NCBI GenBank assembly: GCA_025210735.1 | Contig: JAOARD010000027.1 | Span: forward strand, 1 to 64,000 | Origin: Bacteroidales bacterium | GTDB taxonomy: Bacteria; Bacteroidota; Bacteroidia; Bacteroidales; UBA6680 | Length of the DNA stretch: 64,000 nt | Direction: 5' to 3' | Shown: one piece after another, positions 8,425-16,890 of the stretch | How positions within the stretch are numbered: position 1 is the stretch's first letter | Layout: every line of letters begins with the position of its first letter | Made by a program: the position numbers and the translations under genes | The notes under the pieces: model-generated | The model's input: the letters and a program-made list of their open reading frames with translations, nothing else | Databases searched by the model: none | Told to the model about the DNA's origin: nothing

Positions 8425-11136
8425 CTACATTCTGAACGATAATGAGACCATCAGATATCTGTTAAGAGCGTTTGATTGCACAGTCTCTTTATATGTCTCA
8501 TGCAGATTAAAAGCAAGCCCTCTGTTCTGGTTTAAGAGATCGTATACTTCAACATATAATCCCAGTCTGTTACTCTTAAGAAATGTGCGCCCAACCTTTA
8601 TATTCAGAAGATTATACTCCTGATTATCTGTTTTACCAAAGTAGTTGTGGTGTACATAACTGTACTGTGTACTCAAAGAGTATCGTTTAAACAGTGTAAG
8701 ATTTATATCTGCATTCACCTCCTGACTCATAAAATCTGTATAGTTGCTGTTCTCGCTATTATATGCATGATTAAAAGAGGTGTAGTTGGCAATATTAAAA
8801 TCTATCTTCTCTGATATATTACTAACCAGAGCCATACTAAGTGTGGCGGAGTGGTTTTTAGAGGTAATATCTGTATTCTCAAGTACTGTTGGCAGGGCGC
8901 TAAAGGTATATTTAACTCCTGTGTTTACCTTACATTTTATAGGATAGAGCGGAAAAGAGTAATCTATACCAGATATTACATTCGTATATCCGTTCAGATT
9001 CACAGGTTTTGTAACCTTTGTTCCTGCTGTTACCTCTGTTCCGTATATATTCTCCGTCTCTTTTGTAAACCATGTATTGGTGCCAACAATATTGTTACCA
9101 TATTTCAGAAAACCATATACTGTAAGAAACCTTGATTTCTCGCTTAATGTGTGTGTATATTTAACCATTGCAATGTGCTGCAGACCAATCTTAAGATCCG
9201 GGTTTCCGGTAAATACCTGAACAGGATCAGATGTATTTACAACAGGTTGCAGTTGTTCTGCTGTTGGCACAACTGTATTTGATCTTATATAGAATGTAAT
9301 GTCTTTGTTGCCGGATATAAAGTATTTACCAAATATTACAGGTAAAACATTATGATACACTCTGTTTGTATTATCGGTATCAGGGTTGGTAAATGTGTTG
9401 TTTGTAATAGTATTCTCATATGCTACGCCAACATTTACAACATAGTTCAGATCAAAAGCACTGTATCCTATCTCTGCTCTGTTTGACCAGTAACCCGATT
9501 CTGTGGTTCCGGACAAATTTCTGTTTGCTGTACTGTAACTATTGGTTGTGTTGTCATACGCTTTTGTGTTTATGTTATTGTTGCCCCAGTTATATGCACT
9601 CTTAACCACAAAGTTTATGTTTGTGAGTATGTCAATTGGCTCTTTATATGATATTCTGAGCATGGCGCTGTTATTACTGTTATCGGTATCTTTATTAATA
9701 TCAGTATAGGTTATGTTATTGTAGTTAATATTATACTCATTATTGCTATAGTATCTGTTTGTGCTGTTTCTGAATATCTGATTATAGTTACTCTCTTTTA
9801 AAGTAAGATTAGCCAGTGTGGTGAGTGAGCGTCCGCTATTGCCAAAGTTATGCAGCCATATAAACATACTGTTTGTATAGTACTGATCTGTTGTTTTCTG
9901 CTGTTCTGTATCTGAGTCATTAAGTATTGATGTTTCAGCGTATCCTTTTGAATAACTTGTGATATCAGATTCACCTTTAATAAGCATCCCTTTTTGTGAG
10001 AATATAAATTTGTTGTTTGTATTGGGCTGACTTGTAAGTTTAAGGTTAAGTTTATGAAGACGTTGTTTGCTATTAATGCTATCTGTTATATCGTAAAACC
10101 ATGTATCCTGATAGTTTTGATTAGTAAACTGATATGTTTTATTATCTATTTTTGCTGTATTGTAGTTAACAGACAGATCGGTTTTAGGAGTAATACGGTG
10201 ATTATAGTTAATACCAAAGTTACCAATCTTTTTCTCTCCGAATGTTCCTGGTTGACTCATCAGATCACCTGCTACCTTTGATGCTATTATAGATTCCAGC
10301 GATTTAAATTGAGAGAGATCTGCGTTACTCTGATTTATGTTGTTTCTCTCAAACATAAGCGACAGATCAAAGTTATTGCGAGATATCATAGTGTTGCCCT
10401 CTAACTGATAGTGTCTGTCTGAACCAATACCAATCTTATAATTTCTGAACGTTTTTTTCTTTTTTGTAGTTACTATATTCATAGCTTTTACACTATTACC
10501 ACTTGCATAACCTGTAAACGAAGCAACCTCGCCATAATCGTCAAATATCTCTATGTTCTTAATTATATCTGCTGGCAATGAGTTCAGAGCGCTTTTAGGA
10601 TCATCCTCAAAATATGGCTTCCCGTCTACATAAATCTTCTTAACCTGTTCGCCCTGTGTCTCAATTTTGTCGTTTTTATAAGTAAAACCAGGTAGTTTCT
10701 TAATAATGTTTAATACTTTGGCATCTGTTTTAACCTTTACCGCCATAGCGTTAAACGATATTGTATCGCCTTTTTGCTCAGCTATTGCAGAACGTCCTTT
10801 AACCACAACGGCATCAATAGAGTGCACATTCTCTTTTAGTTTAACTGTACCAACATCAACAATGGCTCTATTCAGAACAACATCTATTGTTGTGCCTGTA
10901 TAACCTAAATACGATATCGATAATTTTGCACTGCCTTTAGCTGCCTTTGTTGTTAATGTAAATTTACCGTCAGCATCAGAGATTGCTCCATCTGTATTAT
11001 TCAGAATTATCGTAGCTCCCGGTAACGGACTATGTGTTTTGCTGTCAATTACCATTCCGGTAACCTTTGTTGTGCTCTGAGCCTTTGCAAATGCGCAAAA
11101 CAGTATTAATATTAGTAATGATGTTAACTGTTTCAT
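8425..11136 (-). CDS. Outer-membrane beta-barrel protein with carboxypeptidase-regulatory and plug domains
   Basis: The 903-residue product has a signal peptide (ending FAKAQ, about residue 20). A CarboxypepD_reg-like domain follows at about 23-105 (VTGMVIDSKTHSPLPGATI, DADGKFTL). A TonB-plug-like segment covers about 110-230 (DAVVVKGR, GFTYKNDKIE, VKKIYVDGKPYFEDDPKSAL, LPADIIKNIEIFDDYG). The rest is a long Asn/Tyr-rich beta-barrel ending in an aromatic/Met strand (LMVSLSFRM). This is the OMP_b-brl_3 (PF14905) type, related to TonB-dependent receptors. The substrate is unknown. It is divergent from a LytS/LytTR pair with shared operator motifs, so it is probably the main target of that system. 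Confidence 0.9.
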   Translation of the reverse strand: MKQLTSLLILILFCAFAKAQSTTKVTGMVIDSKTHSPLPGATIILNNTDGAISDADGKFTLTTKAAKGSAKLSISYLGYTGTTIDVVLNRAIVDVGTVKLKENVHSIDAVVVKGRSAIAEQKGDTISFNAMAVKVKTDAKVLNIIKKLPGFTYKNDKIETQGEQVKKIYVDGKPYFEDDPKSALNSLPADIIKNIEIFDDYGEVASFTGYASGNSVKAMNIVTTKKKKTFRNYKIGIGSDRHYQLEGNTMISRNNFDLSLMFERNNINQSNADLSQFKSLESIIASKVAGDLMSQPGTFGEKKIGNFGINYNHRITPKTDLSVNYNTAKIDNKTYQFTNQNYQDTWFYDITDSINSKQRLHKLNLKLTSQPNTNNKFIFSQKGMLIKGESDITSYSKGYAETSILNDSDTEQQKTTDQYYTNSMFIWLHNFGNSGRSLTTLANLTLKESNYNQIFRNSTNRYYSNNEYNINYNNITYTDINKDTDNSNNSAMLRISYKEPIDILTNINFVVKSAYNWGNNNINTKAYDNTTNSYSTANRNLSGTTESGYWSNRAEIGYSAFDLNYVVNVGVAYENTITNNTFTNPDTDNTNRVYHNVLPVIFGKYFISGNKDITFYIRSNTVVPTAEQLQPVVNTSDPVQVFTGNPDLKIGLQHIAMVKYTHTLSEKSRFLTVYGFLKYGNNIVGTNTWFTKETENIYGTEVTAGTKVTKPVNLNGYTNVISGIDYSFPLYPIKCKVNTGVKYTFSALPTVLENTDITSKNHSATLSMALVSNISEKIDFNIANYTSFNHAYNSENSNYTDFMSQEVNADINLTLFKRYSLSTQYSYVHHNYFGKTDNQEYNLLNIKVGRTFLKSNRLGLYVEVYDLLNQNRGLAFNLHETYKETVQSNALNRYLMVSLSFRM

Positions 11137-11202
11137 AATCTGTAGTTTTTTTTGATTTGCTGCTAAGGTATGGCTATGTGTAGCAGAGGAGGTGATAATT
11201 TA

Positions 11203-11235
11203 AACCAACAACATATTATATATAACCAATGAATG
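11203..11235 (-). promoter_or_regulatory. Putative LytTR operator upstream of the outer-membrane barrel gene
   Basis: On the minus strand, ATGTTGTTGGTT (11214-11203) leads into TTTAA. A weaker upstream copy, ending ATTGGTT, starts 21 bp earlier (11235-11224). A TACCTTAG element, close to the Bacteroidota -7 consensus TAnnTTTG, follows 29 bp after TTTAA. Its layout matches the other two sites of this locus. Confidence 0.62.
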
Positions 11236-11347
11236 ATACAAGTATCTGTATTATTTGTAATACCTTCTGTATATGTGTGTTTGTGCCTGTTAAGGTGTTT
11301 TGTTTCTTGATTATAAGAGAACCACATTAAGTCTGTTTACATATATA

Positions 11348-11380
11348 ATGTTGTTTGTTGGTTCTTATATGTTGTTCGTT
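11348..11380 (+). promoter_or_regulatory. Putative autoregulatory LytTR operator of the kinase/regulator operon
   Basis: ATGTTGTTTGTT (11348-11359) and ATGTTGTTCGTT (11369-11380) are direct repeats exactly 21 bp apart, and the second runs into TTTAA. TAGTTTTG, an exact TAnnTTTG element, lies 29 bp after TTTAA at 11413-11420. This is the clearest of the three sites and implies autoregulation. The -7 element ends only 8 bp before the chosen ATG, so the mRNA may be nearly leaderless. Confidence 0.68.
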
Positions 11381-11428
11381 TAAAAGTTGTATATTACAGT
11401 TACAGATTTATATAGTTTTGGTGTCATT

Positions 11429-12424
11429 ATGAAGAACAGAAAGATAAAAAATGACGTATTTGTATGGATCGGTATTATTCTGGTAAGATTATCGGTTCTT
11501 ATTGACAAGTTTACACTTGCCGACTCTCTGCTAATGACATTACCAATGTACACGGTATTTGTAATTGTTTTTTATATATCGGCATATATACTTAAGCGAT
11601 GGATATACACTAAAAGATATCTGGTGGCTGCATTGTTGTATATAGCGCTTTTTGTTGTATCTGTAGTGCTTATAAGGAGTGTAAACTATTATGTAAATAT
11701 AGTTACCAATACACTGTTTATTGTGAGTTTAGGAAAATATGGTTTTGTCAGAATATTGCTGGTAATGATTTTTGGTGTGTTTTATCAGCTACGTGTAAAG
11801 ATGAAATATACAGAGTTGAGAAACAGAGAGATTACTATAGAGAAAGAGAGAACCGAATTGCAGTTTCTGAAGACTCAGATAAATCCGCACTTTTTCTTTA
11901 ATACACTTAATAATATATATGGATTAGCGTATACAAAGGATGATAATACACCAAAGGTTATTCTTAAACTATCTGATGCAATGCGTTATATTATATATGA
12001 AACAGAGAAAGATTATGTTACGCTTGATAAAGAGTTAAGATTTATTGAGAACTATATAGAGCTTGAACGAATTAGGGTTAATAGAGAGGCGAATATTAAG
12101 CTTAATATTGATATAGTTAACAGACAGCTAAGAGTTGCTCCGTTAATTATGTTATCGTTTATAGAGAACTGTTTTAAACATGGTAATATAGGAGACATTC
12201 CTGAATCAATGATAGAGATAAATATATGGAGTGAGGGGAGCCGGTTAAATTTTACCGCTGCAAATACCACATCAGAGATATCTGTTGCTGAGAGTGGGGG
12301 TGTTGGTAATGCAAATGTAAATAAACGCCTTAAATTGCTTTATGGCGATAACTACGAACTTGTAAGACGCCAGGATGATGATGTGTACTATGTATTTCTT
12401 GATATCCCACTAAAAACTGTATAA
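11429..12424 (+). CDS. LytS-type sensor histidine kinase
   Basis: 331 residues from the ATG at 11429. A longer frame opens at a TTG at 11387, but that region contains promoter-like sequence. The N-terminal 120 residues form about four membrane helices with no large sensor domain. A short coiled linker (about 125-147) leads to the His_kinase (PF06580) H-box with INPHFFFNTLNNIYGL, putting the phosphorylated His at about 154. The HATPase N-box is SFIENCFKHG (Asn about 247), followed by a G-x-G-N-x-N region. It should autophosphorylate and pass phosphate to the LytTR regulator two bases downstream. The input may be membrane state or the neighbouring barrel, which is inference. Confidence 0.92.
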   Translation: MKNRKIKNDVFVWIGIILVRLSVLIDKFTLADSLLMTLPMYTVFVIVFYISAYILKRWIYTKRYLVAALLYIALFVVSVVLIRSVNYYVNIVTNTLFIVSLGKYGFVRILLVMIFGVFYQLRVKMKYTELRNREITIEKERTELQFLKTQINPHFFFNTLNNIYGLAYTKDDNTPKVILKLSDAMRYIIYETEKDYVTLDKELRFIENYIELERIRVNREANIKLNIDIVNRQLRVAPLIMLSFIENCFKHGNIGDIPESMIEINIWSEGSRLNFTAANTTSEISVAESGGVGNANVNKRLKLLYGDNYELVRRQDDDVYYVFLDIPLKTV

Positions 12425-12426
12425 AT

Positions 12427-13128
12427 ATGAGTGTATTAAGGTGTATAATAATTGATGATGAACCAATAGCTATTGAGTATCTTAAAGAGTATGTAAAACA
12501 GATGCCTCAACTTGAGTTTGTAGCATCATTCAACAGAGCAGCAGATGCATTTGATATACTTAATAGTGGTAATGTAGATATAATGTTTATTGATATTCAG
12601 ATGCCTGAGATAACAGGTCTCGATTTTATAAGAACCCTAATAAAGCGTCCGGCAATAATTGTCACCACAGCATATTCAGAGTATGCAATAGAGGGTTTTG
12701 ATCTGAATGTAACGGACTATCTGCTAAAACCAATAAGCTTTGAGCGTTTTGCTCAGGCAGTATTAAAGGTTACAGGTGGTGTAACAGGTGCAGAGAACAG
12801 TATCGGGCAGCAAAAGAAAGATTATATATTCCTGAAAAAAGGTTATAAATCTGTAAAGGTAAAGTATTCTGATATATCGCATGTTGAAGGTATGAAAGAG
12901 TATGTTGTGTTTTATACAATTGATGGAGGAAAGTATATAAAGAATGAGAGAATGAAGAATGTTGAACTTATGCTGAAATCATATAATTTTATTCGAGTGC
13001 ATAAATCATATCTTGTATCGTTAAGTTATGTGACATCGTTTTTTGGTAATGTTGTTGAGCTTGGCGATATACAGATTCCTGTAGGCAGGGTTTATAAAGA
13101 TGAGATAAAGAGGATAATAGAGGGTTGA
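12427..13128 (+). CDS. LytTR-family response regulator
   Basis: 233 residues. The receiver domain (1 to about 120) has acidic pocket DDE (10-12), phospho-acceptor Asp56 in FIDIQMP, Thr80/81 and Lys101 in LLKP. A LytTR DNA-binding domain follows at about 132-230 (FLKKGYKSVKVKYSDI, VEGMKEYVVFY, FIRVHKSYLVSLSYV, IPVGRVYKDEI). All key residues are intact, so this is an active partner of the kinase that ends two bases upstream. It probably binds the 21-bp-period repeats at 8323, 11203 and 11348. Confidence 0.94.
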   Translation: MSVLRCIIIDDEPIAIEYLKEYVKQMPQLEFVASFNRAADAFDILNSGNVDIMFIDIQMPEITGLDFIRTLIKRPAIIVTTAYSEYAIEGFDLNVTDYLLKPISFERFAQAVLKVTGGVTGAENSIGQQKKDYIFLKKGYKSVKVKYSDISHVEGMKEYVVFYTIDGGKYIKNERMKNVELMLKSYNFIRVHKSYLVSLSYVTSFFGNVVELGDIQIPVGRVYKDEIKRIIEG

Positions 13129-13150
13129 TATTATCTTAATGAAATAGGTG

Positions 13151-13191
13151 AGCCATCTGGTATATTTTATAGTATCAGATGGCTTTTTTTT
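13151..13191 (+). terminator. Rho-independent terminator
   Basis: AGCCATCTG (13151-13159) pairs with CAGATGGCT (13176-13184), followed by a run of T. It closes the kinase/regulator operon. Confidence 0.92.
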
Positions 13192-13548
13192 GAATACACT
13201 TTGTTAAAGAACGGTTAATGCATGCAGAAAGATTACTGATATGTGGTTTTAAATACCTATCTGTAGTGCGCGTTGTTAATACTGTGTATTGCTATTGTGT
13301 CTTGAGATACAGTGATTAAGGGTGTATGTGTCTTTTTGAAAAGAATTTAACCACATGGGTAAAAATACCTAAAATAAATTTGTTTTGTAATACATTTTAG
13401 ATAACTTCATATATAGAATGTTGAAAATAAACATGATTTATAGTAATTAATAATATATGTATGAGGTTGGTAAAATATGAATTCTCCCAAAAAACTAAAT
13501 GTAAGATGTGCACAGCATCAACCTATACATATTTAATACAGGAGAGAT
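13192..13548. other. Intergenic leader of the 13549 gene cluster
   Basis: About 357 AT-rich bases with no convincing ORF, apart from a 19-codon ATG frame (13506-13565) that starts Met-Cys-Thr and overlaps the next gene out of frame. AGGAG lies just before the ATG at 13549. No clear promoter or hairpin was placed. Confidence 0.45.
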
Positions 13549-14415
13549 ATGTCTACGTTGGGTAATGTGTTTTTTTCAGACCGAAGAGGAAATATCACCT
13601 TTAAACAGTGTGATATTGATGTGAAACGAGAATTTTATAGTCCGGTTATTGAATATGGGCGCGATGGAATTAAATATATGACTTTTGGTCGTGAAGGTCT
13701 GAAGGGGCCATGGGCAGGAGTCAATAATTATGGGGTCTCGTTTGTGAGTGTTGATTCATATCTTGAGTATGATAATAGTGGTGTTGTAAGTCTGAATAAG
13801 GTTGATAGCGATATCTATCTGGTATATAAAAAGATATTGTCAGATACAAAAACAGCACAAGAGGCAGCAGAGTATATGAAGGGTTTTTACAAATCGTTTA
13901 ACAGACCCGATATGTTGCTAATTACAGATGCAAAAAAATCATATTTTATTGAAACAAATAATAATGAGGTAGAGTGTATTGAGCGTAGAGACGGATTTTT
14001 TGCCTCAACAAATCATTTTAGAATGTTAAACAGAGGTGTACTATATCCATTGAATCATAGTACATATTTACGTCTGTCCAGAGCTGAAGCAATTCTCTTA
14101 AGTAATGACGGGGTAGAGGGCGTGTATAAGTTATTACGCGATCAATATTTCGGAGAGTCTGTGTTTTCAATTTGCAGAGTGAATGGAGAAACACCTCATA
14201 AAGAAGAGTCTTGTTTTACGCAGGCAAGTGTACTGTTTTTCTCAGAGGGAGATATTGTTAACTGTGTTTATCAGCTTAATGGTAATCCTATGAGTAACAA
14301 CTATACTGTTGTACAAGATGTTTTTGGTGCTCACTCTGTATCAAGAGTACTGATAGAGAGTGAACTTTATAAAAAGAGTGTTCAAACAGAACTAATGACT
14401 GAACGATGGTTTTAA
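13549..14415 (+). CDS. Ntn-hydrolase-like protein (AAT/C45-like), Ser at the nucleophile position
   Basis: 288 residues, with an unusually good AGGAG just upstream. The pattern resembles acyl-transferase/C45-type N-terminal-nucleophile hydrolases: GVNNYGVSFVSVD (57-69), RPDMLLITDAKKSYFIET (119-136) and FASTNHF (151-157). In that fold the residue after the initiator Met is the nucleophile. Here the protein begins MSTLGN, with Ser2 where Cys is usual. It has no signal peptide, so a cytoplasmic amide hydrolase or acyl-transferase is inferred. An alternative is a degenerate, non-catalytic member. It overlaps the next gene by 10 bases. Family assignment is by motif pattern only and is tentative. 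Confidence 0.6.
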   Translation: MSTLGNVFFSDRRGNITFKQCDIDVKREFYSPVIEYGRDGIKYMTFGREGLKGPWAGVNNYGVSFVSVDSYLEYDNSGVVSLNKVDSDIYLVYKKILSDTKTAQEAAEYMKGFYKSFNRPDMLLITDAKKSYFIETNNNEVECIERRDGFFASTNHFRMLNRGVLYPLNHSTYLRLSRAEAILLSNDGVEGVYKLLRDQYFGESVFSICRVNGETPHKEESCFTQASVLFFSEGDIVNCVYQLNGNPMSNNYTVVQDVFGAHSVSRVLIESELYKKSVQTELMTERWF

Positions 14416-15119
14416 AGCGTGATTTTATTTATTCAGGAATTATACCTGATAACGATATATTACATTTTATTAAAGAGCATACAGATGGAACTGTAAATGC
14501 GCCTAACTATGTATATGTTCCTGGCGTGGGAAATATAGCGCAGTATTCAGATACGGTATTTGGGATGTTTAAAGGATATGATCCGGAGAACGACTGTAAT
14601 GGTAGTTTTATGCCCTATAAATTTCAGATGAACAATAATAGTTATGCATATGCCTGCCAGATAGCAAGTAATACATATCCTCAGCCTGGCAGAGTAGACG
14701 GGCATATTTTACCACAGGATTTTGTAGGTGCCGATGTAGTTAAAGCTGCACAAAAAGACGGTTTGATAGATATTGGTGTGAGTATTGAACATGTTAAGGA
14801 TTTTAACAGAAATAACGGCGGGTTAGGGCATTATGTATGTCTGCTTGTTTCTGAGTCTAATAATCAGTATGGCTTAAGGGCAGATTATCACTGGGTTCGT
14901 TGTGACGATAATAGAGATTTTAGCCTCTGGTCGTACAAAATGGGAGCAGGTATGATTTCGAACCTTGACTTTGCAGGGAAACCAATATCAGATCCTGCCA
15001 TTGCAAATTGGAGTATAAATCAGGGATCGGTGCTTGCTGATGAAGTATTTAGCCTGAGTGTTGTGTATAAGCTTGTAACATACATGTTTGTGCCAGGCGG
15101 AAGAGTAGATGTTATATAG
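14406..15119 (+). CDS. Unknown protein with NNSYAYAC / QPGR / YHW motifs
   Basis: 237 residues without signal peptide. The ATG overlaps the upstream gene by 10 bases, implying coupled translation. Visible motifs are NNNSYAYACQ (76-85), PQPGR (92-96), HYVCLLV (142-148), DYHWVR (160-165), WSYKMG (175-180), ISNLDFAGKPISDP (184-197). From memory these recall a scattered family of small proteins with N-C-Y-x-Y, QPGR, YHWYR and WSHKxG. There the Cys and His look catalytic, as in a cysteine peptidase fold. If so, Ser79 replaces that Cys, although Cys84 is near. I could not check this family. The pairing with an Ntn-like and an asparaginase-like protein suggests amide chemistry. Confidence 0.55.
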   Translation: MVLKRDFIYSGIIPDNDILHFIKEHTDGTVNAPNYVYVPGVGNIAQYSDTVFGMFKGYDPENDCNGSFMPYKFQMNNNSYAYACQIASNTYPQPGRVDGHILPQDFVGADVVKAAQKDGLIDIGVSIEHVKDFNRNNGGLGHYVCLLVSESNNQYGLRADYHWVRCDDNRDFSLWSYKMGAGMISNLDFAGKPISDPAIANWSINQGSVLADEVFSLSVVYKLVTYMFVPGGRVDVI

Positions 15120-15134
15120 AACTGATAGCTGCTT

Positions 15135-15180
15135 TGTGTAATACAGGTAATGCCACCTGTGGGTGGTGTTACCTTACACA
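15135..15180 (+). other. Long imperfect hairpin between cluster genes
   Basis: AGGTAATGCCACC (15145-15157) pairs, with two G-U wobbles, with GGTGGTGTTACCT (15162-15174). It is extended by TGTGTAA against TTACACA across a three-base bulge. No U-tract follows, so it may be an mRNA-stability or attenuation element rather than a terminator. Confidence 0.5.
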
Positions 15181-15269
15181 AGCGTTTAAAATATGAATAA
15201 TGCATTAAATAAATATGCATTCAGATATTAAAATAAGAGTTTTAAAAAAGTAATTGAGAACAGAGTTAC

Positions 15270-16712
15270 ATGAAGATATACATTTTATATACAGGTGGTA
15301 GAATAGGAGCAATAGGAGGAGAGATGCCTTTGTCTGGTCCGGCGTTTGTGAATTCATTTAAACACAATCTTGAGCCTGTAATAATGTCTGTTAATCCGGG
15401 CTTGCAAATTTATTACGATTGGTTTGATGAGCTGACAAATGAGGAAAATATGGAACCAGTTGACTGGGTACGTATTGCTGAGAGGATACTTGACAGATAT
15501 GATGATATGGATGCTTTTATTGTACTCCACAATACAGATACAATGGCGTTTACATCGTCTGCTCTATCGTTTCTTTTGGCAGAAACAGATAAGCCTGTAA
15601 TAGTTACCGGATCGCAGATTCCTCTGTTTTATGATAGCTCTAACCCGGATAATAGTATAATGTATAATACAGATGCTTTCAGGAATATACTTGGGGCAAT
15701 TCGTTTCTCAATGTTATCTGTTAGTGAGGTGTGTATATATTCTGACGACAATCTGTACAGAGCAAACAGAACGGTATTAAATAAGAGTAATAGAGACATG
15801 GGTTTTGTATCGCCATACTATCCGGTATTGGGCAGATATAAAACAGAGCCTGAGCTTGATTATAGTCTGGTACTTAATAAACTGCCAAACAGAGATACAG
15901 ATACCCTTAAAAGGGAAATGTATAATATAGCAAACAATATAAACAGAAGTATTGCTATAATATTCAGACTGTTTCCTATCGGGATTGATGAGAATGGTGA
16001 GGTACTATTGTCGTTACTACAGAATATTGTAGAGCAAAATGATACAATAAAGGGTATAGTAATAGACTCAATAGGAGTGGGAGCAATACCCAAAAACAGA
16101 CAGTTTGTAGATTTCCTGAACAAAATTAATAGTAAAGGAATACTTGTTATAGATTGTTCTGATTCTGCAAAAACAGACAGAAGATATCGTGAAGATCTTG
16201 AGGCAGCAGGAGTTATTAATGTTGCTGATATGACCACCATATCTGCATTTGCAAAACTTACGGTATTACTGGCAAAGTATCCTGGTATTCAAAAGGACAG
16301 ATTATCAGAGTTAATGATCAGTAATATTACCGGAGAACTCACACATTCAGACAGACTATACGGTAATACAAATCAGAGATTAGATACTGGCAGACGATTA
16401 ATATCATTAAATGGGAAATATAAATTAATAAACGATACTAAAGGGGTAATAACCCTTTATAACGATGCCGGAAATATAACCGAGGTTGTATGGCGGAAAG
16501 ATATGGGGCAACCCGGTTATCTGATGATGCGTAATGATAATGTACTTGTATTCTGTAATAAGAAGGATCAGGTAATATACTCATCAGAAATAGCATCTGA
16601 GGGCTACAATACATACTTTATTGTAAACGACAATGGAGATTTGTATGTATGTAACCAAAACACAAATGATGTTGTGTTTAAAGTAAATAACGACGTGGTA
16701 ATAACTATTTAG
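15270..16712 (+). CDS. Type I asparaginase-like domain fused to a bulb-type (B_lectin) domain; catalytic Thr lost
   Basis: 480 residues. Residues 1 to about 345 follow bacterial type I L-asparaginases: ILYTGGRIGA, VLHNTDTMAFTSSALSFLL, KPVIVTGSQIP, LYRANRT, INVADMTTISAFAKL. In active enzymes the first motif is TGGTI, whose Thr is the nucleophile. Here Arg11 stands there. HGTDT is HNTDT (Thr89 and Asp90 kept), and the usual Lys after NRTT is Val/Leu (169-170). Residues about 373-480 resemble a mannose-binding bulb lectin (LNGKYKLINDTKGVITLY, YLMMRNDNVLVF, YFIVNDNGDLYV). A pseudo-asparaginase with a sugar-binding tail is inferred. There is no signal peptide. Confidence 0.82.
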   Translation: MKIYILYTGGRIGAIGGEMPLSGPAFVNSFKHNLEPVIMSVNPGLQIYYDWFDELTNEENMEPVDWVRIAERILDRYDDMDAFIVLHNTDTMAFTSSALSFLLAETDKPVIVTGSQIPLFYDSSNPDNSIMYNTDAFRNILGAIRFSMLSVSEVCIYSDDNLYRANRTVLNKSNRDMGFVSPYYPVLGRYKTEPELDYSLVLNKLPNRDTDTLKREMYNIANNINRSIAIIFRLFPIGIDENGEVLLSLLQNIVEQNDTIKGIVIDSIGVGAIPKNRQFVDFLNKINSKGILVIDCSDSAKTDRRYREDLEAAGVINVADMTTISAFAKLTVLLAKYPGIQKDRLSELMISNITGELTHSDRLYGNTNQRLDTGRRLISLNGKYKLINDTKGVITLYNDAGNITEVVWRKDMGQPGYLMMRNDNVLVFCNKKDQVIYSSEIASEGYNTYFIVNDNGDLYVCNQNTNDVVFKVNNDVVITI

Positions 16713-16755
16713 TATAGTTATTTTATTATAACCTCGTAAAGCTAGTTGTGTGTTG

Positions 16756-16799
16756 CAGGGTATTATTGTCGGGAGGACAACGTACCCTGTATTTTTTTG
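16756..16799 (+). terminator. Rho-independent terminator
   Basis: CAGGGTA (16756-16762) pairs with TACCCTG (16783-16789), with an inner TTGTC/GACAA stem. A long T-rich tail follows from 16791. It ends the asparaginase-lectin transcript. Confidence 0.85.
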
Positions 16800-16890
16800 T
16801 TTTTATCTGCGAAATAAACGCTTGCTGATTTATATATCTTTGTTTATGTTTGTATACGCTGTATAATTTAACAGCAAAAACTAGCAAATT

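Noticed and set aside
9420..9605. Plus-strand frames inside the outer-membrane barrel gene
   Set aside because: Antisense shadows rich in Cys, Leu and Tyr, typical of reading Asn/Thr-rich coding sequence backwards.
13506..13565. Short frame starting Met-Cys-Thr upstream of the Ntn-hydrolase-like gene, possibly its true N-terminal Cys
   Set aside because: It is out of frame, stops after 19 residues, and the downstream ATG has a better ribosome binding site. A frameshift would be needed.
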